Positions 1-8,812 of a stretch of 64,000 nt of DNA are shown here, piece after piece. A program made the position numbers and the translations under genes. Below the pieces are notes generated by a model, which saw only the letters and a program-made list of their open reading frames with translations, was not told the DNA's origin and did not search any database. Numbering within the stretch: the first letter of the stretch is position 1; each line of letters begins with the position of its first letter. Source of the stretch: Clostridia bacterium (GTDB lineage: Bacteria; Bacillota; Clostridia; Christensenellales; Aristaeellaceae); the NCBI GenBank assembly GCA_017404985.1, contig JAFRBK010000048.1, forward strand, positions 57,034 through 121,033, in the 5' to 3' direction.

Positions 1-2887
1 CGTCCTCTTTGGCTCCGGACGCCTTCTGCTCATAGATCAGCGTGGGTTTCCCCCACATGTTCAGCTCATGGATCTTGTAGGGATCCTTCGCGCTCGGATC
101 GATGTTGGGAACGCTCCCGCCGCTGTACGCGCTCTGGAAGAGCTCAAAGAGCTCGTTGTTGCCAACCTGCAGGTAGGCGCGTCCCGGTTCCCGGATCTCC
201 GCAGCCAGCGGAGTCTTAATCATGTCCTGGCTGTCTTCCTTGGTCTGCACCTTCAGGCACAGTTTAAACCGGCTGTTGCTCCAGATCTGCCCGTCGACGA
301 CGCCGCTGGGTTTCTGGGTGGCAAGAATCAGATGGACGCCGAGGCTTCGGCCGATACGGGCCGTACTGATCAGTTCCTTCATGAATTCGGGCTGTTCAGC
401 CTTCAGTTCGGCAAATTCATCCACCACGATGATCAGGTGGGGCAGCGGAGCGGGAACATTCTGGGGTTTCGCTTTGTAAATCTTGATGTAGTCGTCGATT
501 TTGTTTACGTTGACTTCGGCGAACAGGCGCTTCCGGCGCTCAAGCTCCGCCTTGATCGATTTCAGCGAGCGTTCAATTTCCCGCCCATCGATATCGGTGA
601 TGCTGCCCGCCAGGTGCGGCATGCCCCGGAACTGGTTCGCCATGCCGCCGCCCTTGAAGTCAATCAGCAGGAAGGTAACTTCATAAGGATGGAAGAAGAC
701 GCACATATTGATAATATAGGTCTGCAGGATTTCCGATTTTCCGGAGCCTGTCGTACCGGCAACCAGGCCGTGCGGGCCGTGCGCTTTCTCATGCAGGTCC
801 AGGCTGACCACCGCGTTTTTGGCCCGGACGCCCAGCGGCACGCTCATGCTCTTGACGATGTTCGATTTATGCCAGTTCTCCTGCAGGGGCAGGTCTGATG
901 CGCGCTTGATATGGAGCATATCGTACAGTGTGATGCTCTTGACCATTTCGTTGGCCAGGTTGGATTCCACCACATGGACCTTGCACAGCTTGCGGACAAT
1001 CTCGTGCATCCGGTCTTCCATGATCATCGGATAGGTAAACGGGTTCACATTGCCGCCGTCCATGGTGAACAACAGGCTGCCTTCGCTCGCTTTCTTGTCC
1101 AGCCGGATCAGCTGCGAGCACCCTCTCGGAATCCGCTCCGCGTTTTCATCCATGAAAATGAAACGGACGCCCAGGGCGGCGCAGCGCTCGAAGTACTGGG
1201 AAACCGGATGGTTCCGGACAATATCCACGCGGAACACAAAGATCACGAAGTATTCCGGCCAGATCACGGTTTTGCCTTCGCTCAGGGAGGATTCCCTGTC
1301 AGACAGAATCCGGTACAGCACTTCCAGATGGAACTTGGTGCTTTCCGGGTCGCAGAGAATGTTCCGGAACGTGTTGCTTTCGCTGTCAAAGCAGTTCCGC
1401 AGCCAGCGGGTCCAGGCAAACTGTTCCTGGTCCTCCTCGCCGATAACGTAGTAAATTTTCAGCTCCTTGTAGTACTGGCGGATGGTCAGGTCGGCAGTCA
1501 TCGTTTTCAGCATTTCATAGAGCCAGCGCCGTTTGCCCACGATGCCGACGGCGTTGGCGTCGTTCAGCCGGGCAACGATCGGCGCATCCTCCAGATGGCT
1601 GTATTTTTCCACGACTTCCTGGGCTTTGTCCTGCAGATCGTCGTCCGCGTCCTGGTACTCCGGAATCTCCGCCTTGACGGTGATGGCAGCCGGCCTTCTC
1701 CCGGTTCCCAGCCGCACATCCAGAAAATCGATGTCGTCGGGAGCCCGGTCAAACAGCCCGTTCTCAAAGTTCTGGACGATATGGATGTTGTCGTCGCTGG
1801 ACCGGTAGATCCGGTCCAGGATTCTCATCTCATCCTGGCGGCGCAGCGTAATCTCCTGAATCTTCTTTTCAATATAGTCATAGTAGCGCTTCCGCCGCTC
1901 CGTTTCATCCAGTGCCGCATACTTCTTGCTTTCCTTCCGGCTCAGGAACATCACCAGAATGGACGCGCCCATGCTGGCGCCGGTATACAGCAGCATGCCT
2001 GCCGCGCTCGCGCCGCCCATCATTCCCCGCATGGCCAGCATGGCCACCAGCATCGTGGCAGCCGGCAGAACCTTCAGCACAAAATTCTCCCGGTCCGGCT
2101 TCTGGGGCTGCTTGGGCATCTGAATCACGATTTCGTCCGTTTTAACCTGATGTTGAATTCGGGTTGACCGGACGAACACCGGATACTGCAGCGCGCTGGT
2201 GGATTCCAGAATCACATGGGACTGCATCCCCTTGCAAACCGGCTGCACTTCAGACGGCATATAGAAGCATTGGTTCTGGTAAAAAACCCGGATGTCCCCG
2301 ATCGTCAGGAAGTCATTGTTCCGTAGCAAGCCTGTCCCGTTCAGCTGGGTCTCATTGAGGTAGACCTGGGCGCGCCCTGTTTTTTTCTCCACCCGCCAGT
2401 TGCTTCCGGTCCGGTTCAGATGAACCTGCATGTCCGCCGTGACCGGTGTATTGATCCGGATGCTGCACCCACTCATCCCGCCGATGTCCAGCGCGCTTGC
2501 CGTGTCCGGATTGGCGCAGAAATCATACCGGATGCCCTTGATGGCATATCGTTCTTCCGCACTGACGGAAAGCTGTTCCTCCAGTTTCCCGGCCGAGGAA
2601 ATGCACAGGCTCAGGCAAAGTCCGTTCCGGACGGCAATGTCGTCGCACGGCGTCGGTTGCCCGGCATCGGTCCGGAAAGCCCGAACCTGTTCAGCGGAGG
2701 CATAATGCCATTCACCGTTGCCGAAATAGAACGCCAGCTCCATCTGGTCCGCCACGCCGCTCAGTTTGATATCGCACTCAGCGGAAGAACCAATCCGCAG
2801 CGGGCTGGGAGTCGTATCGTCCAGATGGACGCACCAGAAGCTGGAGCGGCTTCTGATCAGCATCCGATAATATTGATTCGCGGTCAT
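1..2887 (-). CDS. essC: EssC/YukB-type T7SS FtsK/SpoIIIE ATPase (partial)
   Basis: This is the motor ATPase of the Firmicutes type VII (Ess) secretion system, an inner-membrane protein that recruits and drives WXG100-type substrates. The visible 962 codons show an N-terminal pair of FHA-like folds (about residues 1-200), a hydrophobic pair of membrane segments near 235-285 followed by a basic stretch, and the first FtsK-type ATPase domain. Its Walker A motif GTTGSGKSE lies near residue 710, a LLIDFKGGGMA strand follows, and Walker B is VVDEFAEL. The ATG at 2887 has the ribosome site GAGGTGA 8 bases upstream. The 3' end, with the remaining ATPase domains, lies outside the window. It is the last visible gene of a six-gene minus-strand operon, 28 bases after the YukD gene. 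Confidence 0.93.
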   Translation of the reverse strand, partial: MTANQYYRMLIRSRSSFWCVHLDDTTPSPLRIGSSAECDIKLSGVADQMELAFYFGNGEWHYASAEQVRAFRTDAGQPTPCDDIAVRNGLCLSLCISSAGKLEEQLSVSAEERYAIKGIRYDFCANPDTASALDIGGMSGCSIRINTPVTADMQVHLNRTGSNWRVEKKTGRAQVYLNETQLNGTGLLRNNDFLTIGDIRVFYQNQCFYMPSEVQPVCKGMQSHVILESTSALQYPVFVRSTRIQHQVKTDEIVIQMPKQPQKPDRENFVLKVLPAATMLVAMLAMRGMMGGASAAGMLLYTGASMGASILVMFLSRKESKKYAALDETERRKRYYDYIEKKIQEITLRRQDEMRILDRIYRSSDDNIHIVQNFENGLFDRAPDDIDFLDVRLGTGRRPAAITVKAEIPEYQDADDDLQDKAQEVVEKYSHLEDAPIVARLNDANAVGIVGKRRWLYEMLKTMTADLTIRQYYKELKIYYVIGEEDQEQFAWTRWLRNCFDSESNTFRNILCDPESTKFHLEVLYRILSDRESSLSEGKTVIWPEYFVIFVFRVDIVRNHPVSQYFERCAALGVRFIFMDENAERIPRGCSQLIRLDKKASEGSLLFTMDGGNVNPFTYPMIMEDRMHEIVRKLCKVHVVESNLANEMVKSITLYDMLHIKRASDLPLQENWHKSNIVKSMSVPLGVRAKNAVVSLDLHEKAHGPHGLVAGTTGSGKSEILQTYIINMCVFFHPYEVTFLLIDFKGGGMANQFRGMPHLAGSITDIDGREIERSLKSIKAELERRKRLFAEVNVNKIDDYIKIYKAKPQNVPAPLPHLIIVVDEFAELKAEQPEFMKELISTARIGRSLGVHLILATQKPSGVVDGQIWSNSRFKLCLKVQTKEDSQDMIKTPLAAEIREPGRAYLQVGNNELFELFQSAYSGGSVPNIDPSAKDPYKIHELNMWGKPTLIYEQKASGAKED

Positions 2888-2915
2888 CAGGTTTCACCTC
2901 ATCCTCTGCTGCTTT

Positions 2916-3167
2916 TCACCGGGGATCGAAAAAGATTCTGGTTCCGTTGCTCATGCCCAGTTCTTCCAGCGTTTCCTCTCCGGAAATGAGCATAATCGGA
3001 TCCTCTGCCCTCAGGTACATCTCGTCCGGATTGTTCAGATTGATCGGCAGCCGGTAGGCTGCAGTCAGAGCCCGGACCAGTTCGTTCCCTGACAGTGTCA
3101 TCGGCAGCTGCAGGTCGCTGGCCGTTCCTTTCACGTTGTCATGGAATTCCACCATGCAAAAATCCAC
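2916..3167 (-). CDS. esaB: YukD/EsaB-like ubiquitin-fold T7SS protein
   Basis: This small cytosolic beta-grasp protein of 83 residues belongs to the WXG100/Ess accessory family YukD (EsaB), which regulates or docks on the EssC secretion apparatus. The sequence shows the ubiquitin-like pattern of short hydrophobic strands, an LPMTLSGNELVRAL helix start, and a C-terminal ISGEETLEELGMSNGTRIFF strand-turn. The GTG start at 3167 is chosen because GGGGAGGAA lies 7 bases upstream. An ATG four codons later is less well placed. It sits between the FHA protein (21 bases upstream) and essC, the conserved order in Firmicutes T7SS loci. Confidence 0.85.
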   Translation of the reverse strand: MDFCMVEFHDNVKGTASDLQLPMTLSGNELVRALTAAYRLPINLNNPDEMYLRAEDPIMLISGEETLEELGMSNGTRIFFDPR

Positions 3168-3188
3168 TGTGTTCTTCCTCCCCTGCTG

Positions 3189-5129
3189 TTAATAAGCATC
3201 CGAACTGATCTTGAAATCATATTTCCCCGCCAGGACGACATGGTCCCCGAGTTTCAGCGGATAGGGTTTGTTCGGTTCCAGTCGTTCCCCGTTCAGCGTC
3301 GTGCCGTTTGTGCTGCCCAGGTCGGTGATAAAGTATTCCTCATGGCCGCCGGCCCGTTTACAGGAAATCTGGCAGTGCCTCCGGCTGATACCGCGGTAGC
3401 TTACCGGAACGCGGCACACCGATGGATCGCTGCCGATCACCTGGTTATTCTCCCGGATAATCACTTCCTGGTGTGTTGCCAGGTTCTGGCTGATCATCCG
3501 CAGGCGTACCGTGAACACTTCCTCGACGTTCGGCGCTGTGGGCGGTACCATGGCCGCCTCCGTTTTTTTCGGCCATTTCAGGCTCATGTATCCACGGCTG
3601 AACAGGAAGGCCAACCCGACTGCCGCAGCAAGGATCGTCAGAATGATTCCGGCCCCTCCGAGAAACGCACCAACCAGAATAGCCAGAACCACGGTTGCCG
3701 CGGCATAGATGCCAAGCTTTATGGCGCTTTCCCAGAAGGCTTTCTTTGGATCGCTGTTCTCCCTCGGCTGCACGGAGGGCCGCTGTGCAGGCTTTTTCTC
3801 CTTCTTTTGCTTCTGTGGAGTTTCCTCCCCCTGCCGGCCTTCCGGTTCAGCGTTATAGGCCCTTTCAGTTTCGGCTTTGCGTCCCCCGTCCGTGCGGGTT
3901 TTCCGGGGGTTCGGCGGATTGGCCGAATCGTCCACAGTCGGATCGTCCACTCCGCCGGCCCGTATCGGCCGCACCGGGGCGCGGCTGTCGTCCACCGTCG
4001 GGTCATCCATGCTTCCGGTCCGTCCCGGACGAACCTCAGCCCGGCTGTCATCCACCGTCGGCTCATCCATTCCTGCCCTGGCCGCCTGCTTTCTTCCGGG
4101 AACAGCATCATATACGGTCGCTTCATCGATCCCGCCATGAACTGCGGAAGCAGCGGGGACCGCCGGCTGGGGTGCATTTCCAGGCTCCTGCGCCGGAACC
4201 TGCCGGGTTTCCGCTTTGCGCCCGGGTCGTGCCGGCTCCATGGATACGAAAGGCATCCCCGTGCCGGCTGTGCCGCCCATCGGAATGAAAGGCTGCTGCG
4301 TGTTCTCCGCCCGGGGTGCCTCCGGTGCCGGCGCGGGGGCCATCGGTGTGAAAAACACCGGTTTAAAGGGCCTGGAGACGGAGGATGTGTTTTCATCGGT
4401 CCCGGTTTCTTCCGGCTGTGCAGGAATCCCCTGCGCTGGTTTCAGCTGGCTGGGTTCCGGCTGAACAGCCTTCTCCCGGGTGGGTTCAGAACCCGGGGCT
4501 CCGTTTTCTTCAGGAAGCTTTCGGAAATCCGCCGGGGGTTCCGCCTGCTTCGCAGGCTCGACCGGCTCTGCCGGATGCTGCTTTATTTCAGAGGAAGAAT
4601 CAGGAGCTTCCTGCATTTTTTGCAGGCGGCTCCGAATCGCCTCCAGGGAGCAGTATGGATTGGACAGGAAACCGGTGAGGTCATCCATCCCTTCCCGGGA
4701 AACAATCAGCTGACGGATCTGCTGGACCAGCGCTTTCCGTACGCCTGCCCGCTCGGCCGGAGCTTCCTCCGTGCACAGGCAGAGCAACCGGATTCCTTCT
4801 TTCCCCAGCATCACTTGGTCCGTGGCGGTCAGAACCTGGGTAATGTCCAGCCCGTAGTTCGGCAGGCCCAGAACGGCATCGGTCAGCTGTCGGACCGCGG
4901 CAAGCAGATCTTCGTTGCTCAATCTGTCGGACGCTTCATTCAGCGATTGGGTTCCCTGAATGCTGAATTTTAACTGAATCCGGTCGCTGTCTTCAACCGC
5001 GTCCGGCAGCAGAAGGCAGTCAGTGTCCTTCCGTGCATGCAGCGTCTCCAGCAGCTCTGGCAAAAAGGCTCCCCTGCTGATTCTGACAATCAGCAGATCC
5101 TGTGTCCGCTGTTGTTCAAATCTTTCCAC
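3189..5129 (-). CDS. FHA-domain membrane protein with DUF6382-like N-terminus (T7SS operon)
   Basis: This 646-residue T7SS-associated protein probably reads phospho-threonine signals at the membrane. The N-terminal ~150 residues resemble the DUF6382/EssB-like pseudokinase region found in clostridial FHA proteins. This is an inference from pattern. Residues ~150-440 form a Pro/Glu/Arg-rich linker. It holds four D-[DE]-x-T-V-[DY]-D repeats (about 338-402). Two adjacent hydrophobic segments span ~471-513. A C-terminal FHA domain (~555-640) has the hallmark IGSD, RGISRRHCQI and DLGSTNGTTLNG motifs. The GTG start at 5129 is preceded by GGAAGGGAG. It lies 30 bases downstream of the VWA-FHA gene. 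The whole cluster is co-directional. Confidence 0.85.
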   Translation of the reverse strand: MERFEQQRTQDLLIVRISRGAFLPELLETLHARKDTDCLLLPDAVEDSDRIQLKFSIQGTQSLNEASDRLSNEDLLAAVRQLTDAVLGLPNYGLDITQVLTATDQVMLGKEGIRLLCLCTEEAPAERAGVRKALVQQIRQLIVSREGMDDLTGFLSNPYCSLEAIRSRLQKMQEAPDSSSEIKQHPAEPVEPAKQAEPPADFRKLPEENGAPGSEPTREKAVQPEPSQLKPAQGIPAQPEETGTDENTSSVSRPFKPVFFTPMAPAPAPEAPRAENTQQPFIPMGGTAGTGMPFVSMEPARPGRKAETRQVPAQEPGNAPQPAVPAASAVHGGIDEATVYDAVPGRKQAARAGMDEPTVDDSRAEVRPGRTGSMDDPTVDDSRAPVRPIRAGGVDDPTVDDSANPPNPRKTRTDGGRKAETERAYNAEPEGRQGEETPQKQKKEKKPAQRPSVQPRENSDPKKAFWESAIKLGIYAAATVVLAILVGAFLGGAGIILTILAAAVGLAFLFSRGYMSLKWPKKTEAAMVPPTAPNVEEVFTVRLRMISQNLATHQEVIIRENNQVIGSDPSVCRVPVSYRGISRRHCQISCKRAGGHEEYFITDLGSTNGTTLNGERLEPNKPYPLKLGDHVVLAGKYDFKISSDAY

Positions 5130-5159
5130 CGCTCGCTTTCTCCCTTCCGGCCTTTTGCC

Positions 5160-7871
5160 TTACATTTGAATCTTGATCACATGATTGCTGATATGCAGGG
5201 TAGCGCCGCTGTGGATCTCAACCTCATCATCGTGAACCATCTGTCCGTCGATGATGGTGCCGGTTTTGGAAATATCGCGGTAATAGACCGCTCCGTTCCG
5301 ATAGCTGAACTTTCCGTGCTGCCGGGAAATGCGCATGTCGTCCTTGTTGGTACGGATATCCGCGTCGGTTCCGCGGCCAATCACCAGCGGAATTCCTTCA
5401 CTCAGTTCGTATGCCTTGTCACTACTTGAACCGTTGTAGTCAATCCTCAGTGTAATATTCTGGCTCTCGCCGACCACCGTCATGTTCAGGCTGTCATCCC
5501 CGGCCGACATGTCCACGGTTTCCTCCAGGCTGCCCGGCAGGACCTGGTTTTCCGGAAGGGGCGCCGATGCCGGGCGGAATCCGGAGGAAGGCGCCGCCTC
5601 CTCTCCGGCAGGCTTCCGTCCGGATTTCAGCAGCAGGATGATCACTGTAATCGCCGCAATTGCCAGCACGGCAATCACCGCGACCAGGACCCAGGTGGGA
5701 ACCACAAGTCCCACGATTTCCGTCTGCCCGGTCAGTTTGATCCGCACCCGTTCCAGCAGCGGCCGTTTCTCGTTCGGCTTGGCATCCGGGCTCATAACCG
5801 CCTGCTGCAGCTCCACGCTGGCACCGATCTGCTTTTCAATCTGGTTCACTTCGCAGAAACGGTCCTGGGCCAGCTGGGTCGATTCATCATAAAGGGTCAG
5901 CTCGTAGGATCTGCCTTCATAGTATTCCTTCGCACTCAGCGCCTGTTGGTATTCCCCGATGGCCGGATCCCGCATACCGGGCTCAAAGGGATGTGCTGTC
6001 GGTGCAGGCGTGGGGGTAACCTCTGCCTCTTTTCCCGGAAGCGCCTTGTCGCTGATCAGCAGGGTATAAGCTTCTTCGGTCAGCCCATCGTTTGATTCCT
6101 GCAGCCCGTTTTTCTTGCAGAACTTCAGCACTGCCTGATGGGTGGTCGCGTCGTAGGTGCCTTTCGCATAGTTTCCCTCCAGGTAGTACAGCTCTTCCAG
6201 CCGGTTTTGCACCTGAATCACAGTTCCCTGGTCGTTGGCTTCAAAGTTCAGCTCCAGCACCAGCCCCGGTTTCATGGCAGGGGTCGGCGTCGGCGGTGGA
6301 GTGGTGACGACAACCGGTGTCGCCGTAACAGCTGGCTTCGCCTCACCGCTCATCAGCAGGTCATAAGCCGCTCTTGTAAAGCCCCGCGGGTCAACCAGAT
6401 CATTATCTTTGCAGAAAGCATTCATAGCCCGCAGCGTCGCCGACCCGATCTGTCCGTATTCCCGTTCATAGTCTTCCTGGCTCAGATAATACAGCTTATA
6501 CAGCCTGTCCTGAATATTGATCAGTGTTTGGACGCTGTTTTCGAACCCGTCATCCAGCGAAAAGACGATATCCGGGTTCCGGGTTGCCTCCGGTTCCGGC
6601 GTGGGGGTCGCCTTGGGCTTCCCCTGCCCGGACTGGATCAGGTTCCAGGCCTCCACGCTGATGCCTTCGTTAACTCTTTTGCAGTTGTTTTCCCGGCAGA
6701 AATCGCTCAACGCCTGCTTGGTGGCGATGTCGACTTCGCCGCTTCTCTCCGCCAGGTAATGCCATTCAACCAGGGCGGTCTGGATGGTATCCAGGTCCGC
6801 GGGCCGCTGGGCCAGTTCTTCCCAGGTAAACTGAACATCCGGGCTCGGCGTAACCGGTTCCGGAGTCGGGGACGGCACAGCCGCCCGGTTGATCCGCACA
6901 GAAGTGCTCGCGGAAATTTTCCGGTCTGTTCCGGCATAGATCAGATCCATGGGGTATTCCTGGTCGCCGTTTCCGAACAGCGGCACAATGTCCACCGTGG
7001 CGCAGAGAATGTTCTGCAGCTCACGCACGGTTTGGGAGGCATACAGTTCCCCGTCGCTGACAGATCGGACCGGGAAATAGTTGCCGCCGTTCTGGTTCTT
7101 CAGTCGGTTCAGGCCGTCCCGGCTGGCGATTGCGCTGTCCTTGATCCGCCTGTCCCCTGATTCCTCAGAGCCGACCGCCACAAAGGAATACACCGGCGTT
7201 CCTTTGCAGTTGCCGAATACGGACAGAACCTGTTCAATGGTTTTGCCCTTCCCGTTGTCCACGCCGTCGGTGAATACCAGAACGGTTCGGATGGCTTTTG
7301 AGGCATCTCCCGCCTGTGCCGCCTGAATGGCGGCCGTATGGATTCCATCCCACAGCGGTGCCTGGATTTCGGCCGTCTGCTGCCGCTTCTTGGTGTTGAA
7401 CTTCAGGTTGCCGACGTATTCCCTGGCCTGTTCGGCCGTCATAAACCCGGCGCTTTCCTGGGTCGAATTGGTCACCGTGACAAAATAGGCGTTGTCCTGG
7501 CTTCTCATGCCGTTGACAATAGTGGACAATGCCGTGGAAACGGATTCGCTGTTGGCCTGGTAGTAAACCCCGCTTAAGTCAACCACAAAAATATAGGAGA
7601 TACCCTCCGCGGTCGTCACGTTCAGCACCTTGTCCAGCACGATGCTGTTGTCCACGCGGAAGCTCAGCTTTTCCCTGTCCACCGGCACGAAGACATTGTT
7701 TGCGTCTGTTGCCTGGAAGTAGACATCCATGGTACCGACCGCCTCGTGGGGAAAGGCGTTCAGAATCCAGATGTTGGCCGCGTCGGCCAGGGCCTCTCCC
7801 AGGCAGGCCAGGAGCAGGGTCAAAGCCGCTGCCAGTGCTGCAAGTCGTTTCATCCTGATCATTGTGGTCAT
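5160..7871 (-). CDS. Secreted/membrane VWA domain protein with four repeats and C-terminal FHA domain
   Basis: This large protein of 903 residues combines an exported adhesion-type domain with a cytosolic phosphopeptide reader. It has a signal peptide (1-30) and a VWA domain (~35-300) with a partial metal site: VVDLSG keeps the Asp and first Ser but lacks the second Ser, and FTDGVDNG follows. Four ~65-residue peptidoglycan-binding-1-like repeats (~350-700) are separated by Pro/Thr-rich linkers such as PTPEP. One membrane helix (~724-751) and an FHA domain (~815-895; IGRGTDADI, RISRQHGKF) complete it. The usual FHA SxNGT motif reads SKTGT. The gap to the PP2C gene is 14 bases. Topology implies VWA and repeats outside, FHA inside, giving a possible route for envelope-to-cytosol signalling on the T7SS. 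Confidence 0.87.
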   Translation of the reverse strand: MTTMIRMKRLAALAAALTLLLACLGEALADAANIWILNAFPHEAVGTMDVYFQATDANNVFVPVDREKLSFRVDNSIVLDKVLNVTTAEGISYIFVVDLSGVYYQANSESVSTALSTIVNGMRSQDNAYFVTVTNSTQESAGFMTAEQAREYVGNLKFNTKKRQQTAEIQAPLWDGIHTAAIQAAQAGDASKAIRTVLVFTDGVDNGKGKTIEQVLSVFGNCKGTPVYSFVAVGSEESGDRRIKDSAIASRDGLNRLKNQNGGNYFPVRSVSDGELYASQTVRELQNILCATVDIVPLFGNGDQEYPMDLIYAGTDRKISASTSVRINRAAVPSPTPEPVTPSPDVQFTWEELAQRPADLDTIQTALVEWHYLAERSGEVDIATKQALSDFCRENNCKRVNEGISVEAWNLIQSGQGKPKATPTPEPEATRNPDIVFSLDDGFENSVQTLINIQDRLYKLYYLSQEDYEREYGQIGSATLRAMNAFCKDNDLVDPRGFTRAAYDLLMSGEAKPAVTATPVVVTTPPPTPTPAMKPGLVLELNFEANDQGTVIQVQNRLEELYYLEGNYAKGTYDATTHQAVLKFCKKNGLQESNDGLTEEAYTLLISDKALPGKEAEVTPTPAPTAHPFEPGMRDPAIGEYQQALSAKEYYEGRSYELTLYDESTQLAQDRFCEVNQIEKQIGASVELQQAVMSPDAKPNEKRPLLERVRIKLTGQTEIVGLVVPTWVLVAVIAVLAIAAITVIILLLKSGRKPAGEEAAPSSGFRPASAPLPENQVLPGSLEETVDMSAGDDSLNMTVVGESQNITLRIDYNGSSSDKAYELSEGIPLVIGRGTDADIRTNKDDMRISRQHGKFSYRNGAVYYRDISKTGTIIDGQMVHDDEVEIHSGATLHISNHVIKIQM

Positions 7872-7885
7872 CCTCCGCCAATGGA

Positions 7886-8767
7886 TTAGTTTGCTGTGGG
7901 CGAATTTTCTTCCTGGTTCATGCCGGGCAGTTCACCAACCGGCTTTTCTTTCAGGTGCTTCCCGGTAACGTCAATTACCATCACCGTCGTGTTGTCTTTC
8001 CCGCCCAGTTCCAGAGCCTCAAGCACCAGCTTCTCGACTGTTTGCATCGGCCCGTCCCCTGCGGAAAGCATTTCTTCGATCTTCTCGAAGCTCATCAGGT
8101 CGCTCAGCCCGTCCGAACAGATCAGGAACCGGTCTCCTTCGGCCAGGTCGAATTTCACTTCGTAAATATAGGATTCATTGATCTTTTCCCGCGGCATGCC
8201 CATATAATGGGAAATCGCGTTTGCCCGGGGATGCTTGCGCATCTGCTCGCGGGTCAGTTCTCCCCTCAGCATCAGTTGGAAAACCTGAGAATGGTCGCAG
8301 GTCATCTGGTTCAGGCATCTCTTTCGGAGCAGGTATACCCTGCTGTCCCCGATATTGGCCGCATAGGCTGTCTCATCCTGCAGATACAGCAGCGCCAGTG
8401 TTGTCCCTTCCTTCTGGTTTTTGCCGTTCTTTGCCGAATCTGCCAGCACGGCGTCCGTCGCTTTCATAGCGTACTGTCGCAGCGCGTCCCGGAAAGCACC
8501 GTCTTCGATTGGGCGGTACAGTTCCTTCAGCCCGCTGACGCCGATCCAGGATGCCCTTTCGCCCCCTTCCAGCCCGCCCATGCCGTCGCAGATGGCAAAC
8601 AGGTGAAAAGCATCGGTCCACTGGGCCTGCACCCGGCAGCCGGTATTCACTTCGTTCTGTGCCATCACCTGTCCGTCCAGAAAGAAGTTGTCTTCATTGT
8701 TGGTTCGGATATTTCCGATATGGCTGATTGCAGCCGCGTTAATCGTGATTTTTCCTTTGGCTGCCAT
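7886..8767 (-). CDS. PP2C-family Ser/Thr protein phosphatase
   Basis: This is a metal-dependent cytosolic phosphatase of 293 residues that removes phosphate from Ser/Thr, most likely on proteins read by the two FHA partners downstream. All PP2C signatures are present in order: NEDNFF, FAICDGMGGLEGGE, IGDSRVYLL, ICSDGLSDLM and GGKDNTTVMVIDV. These supply the Asp residues that bind two manganese or magnesium ions. The length is normal for a bacterial PP2C. It is followed 14 bases later by the VWA-FHA gene and preceded 45 bases earlier by the zinc-ribbon/pseudokinase gene. No complete Ser/Thr kinase is encoded in the window, so the opposing kinase must be elsewhere. Confidence 0.92.
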   Translation of the reverse strand: MAAKGKITINAAAISHIGNIRTNNEDNFFLDGQVMAQNEVNTGCRVQAQWTDAFHLFAICDGMGGLEGGERASWIGVSGLKELYRPIEDGAFRDALRQYAMKATDAVLADSAKNGKNQKEGTTLALLYLQDETAYAANIGDSRVYLLRKRCLNQMTCDHSQVFQLMLRGELTREQMRKHPRANAISHYMGMPREKINESYIYEVKFDLAEGDRFLICSDGLSDLMSFEKIEEMLSAGDGPMQTVEKLVLEALELGGKDNTTVMVIDVTGKHLKEKPVGELPGMNQEENSPTAN

Positions 8768-8812
8768 CTGTTCTCCTCCGTTCCGGTTGCTGATCTCGTT
8801 CTGTTTCCGGGA

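Noticed and set aside
911-2167. Long open frame on the plus strand opposite essC
   Set aside because: It is a shadow of the G+C-rich essC coding frame, has no ribosome site and no family character. The opposite strand carries clear FtsK-type motifs.
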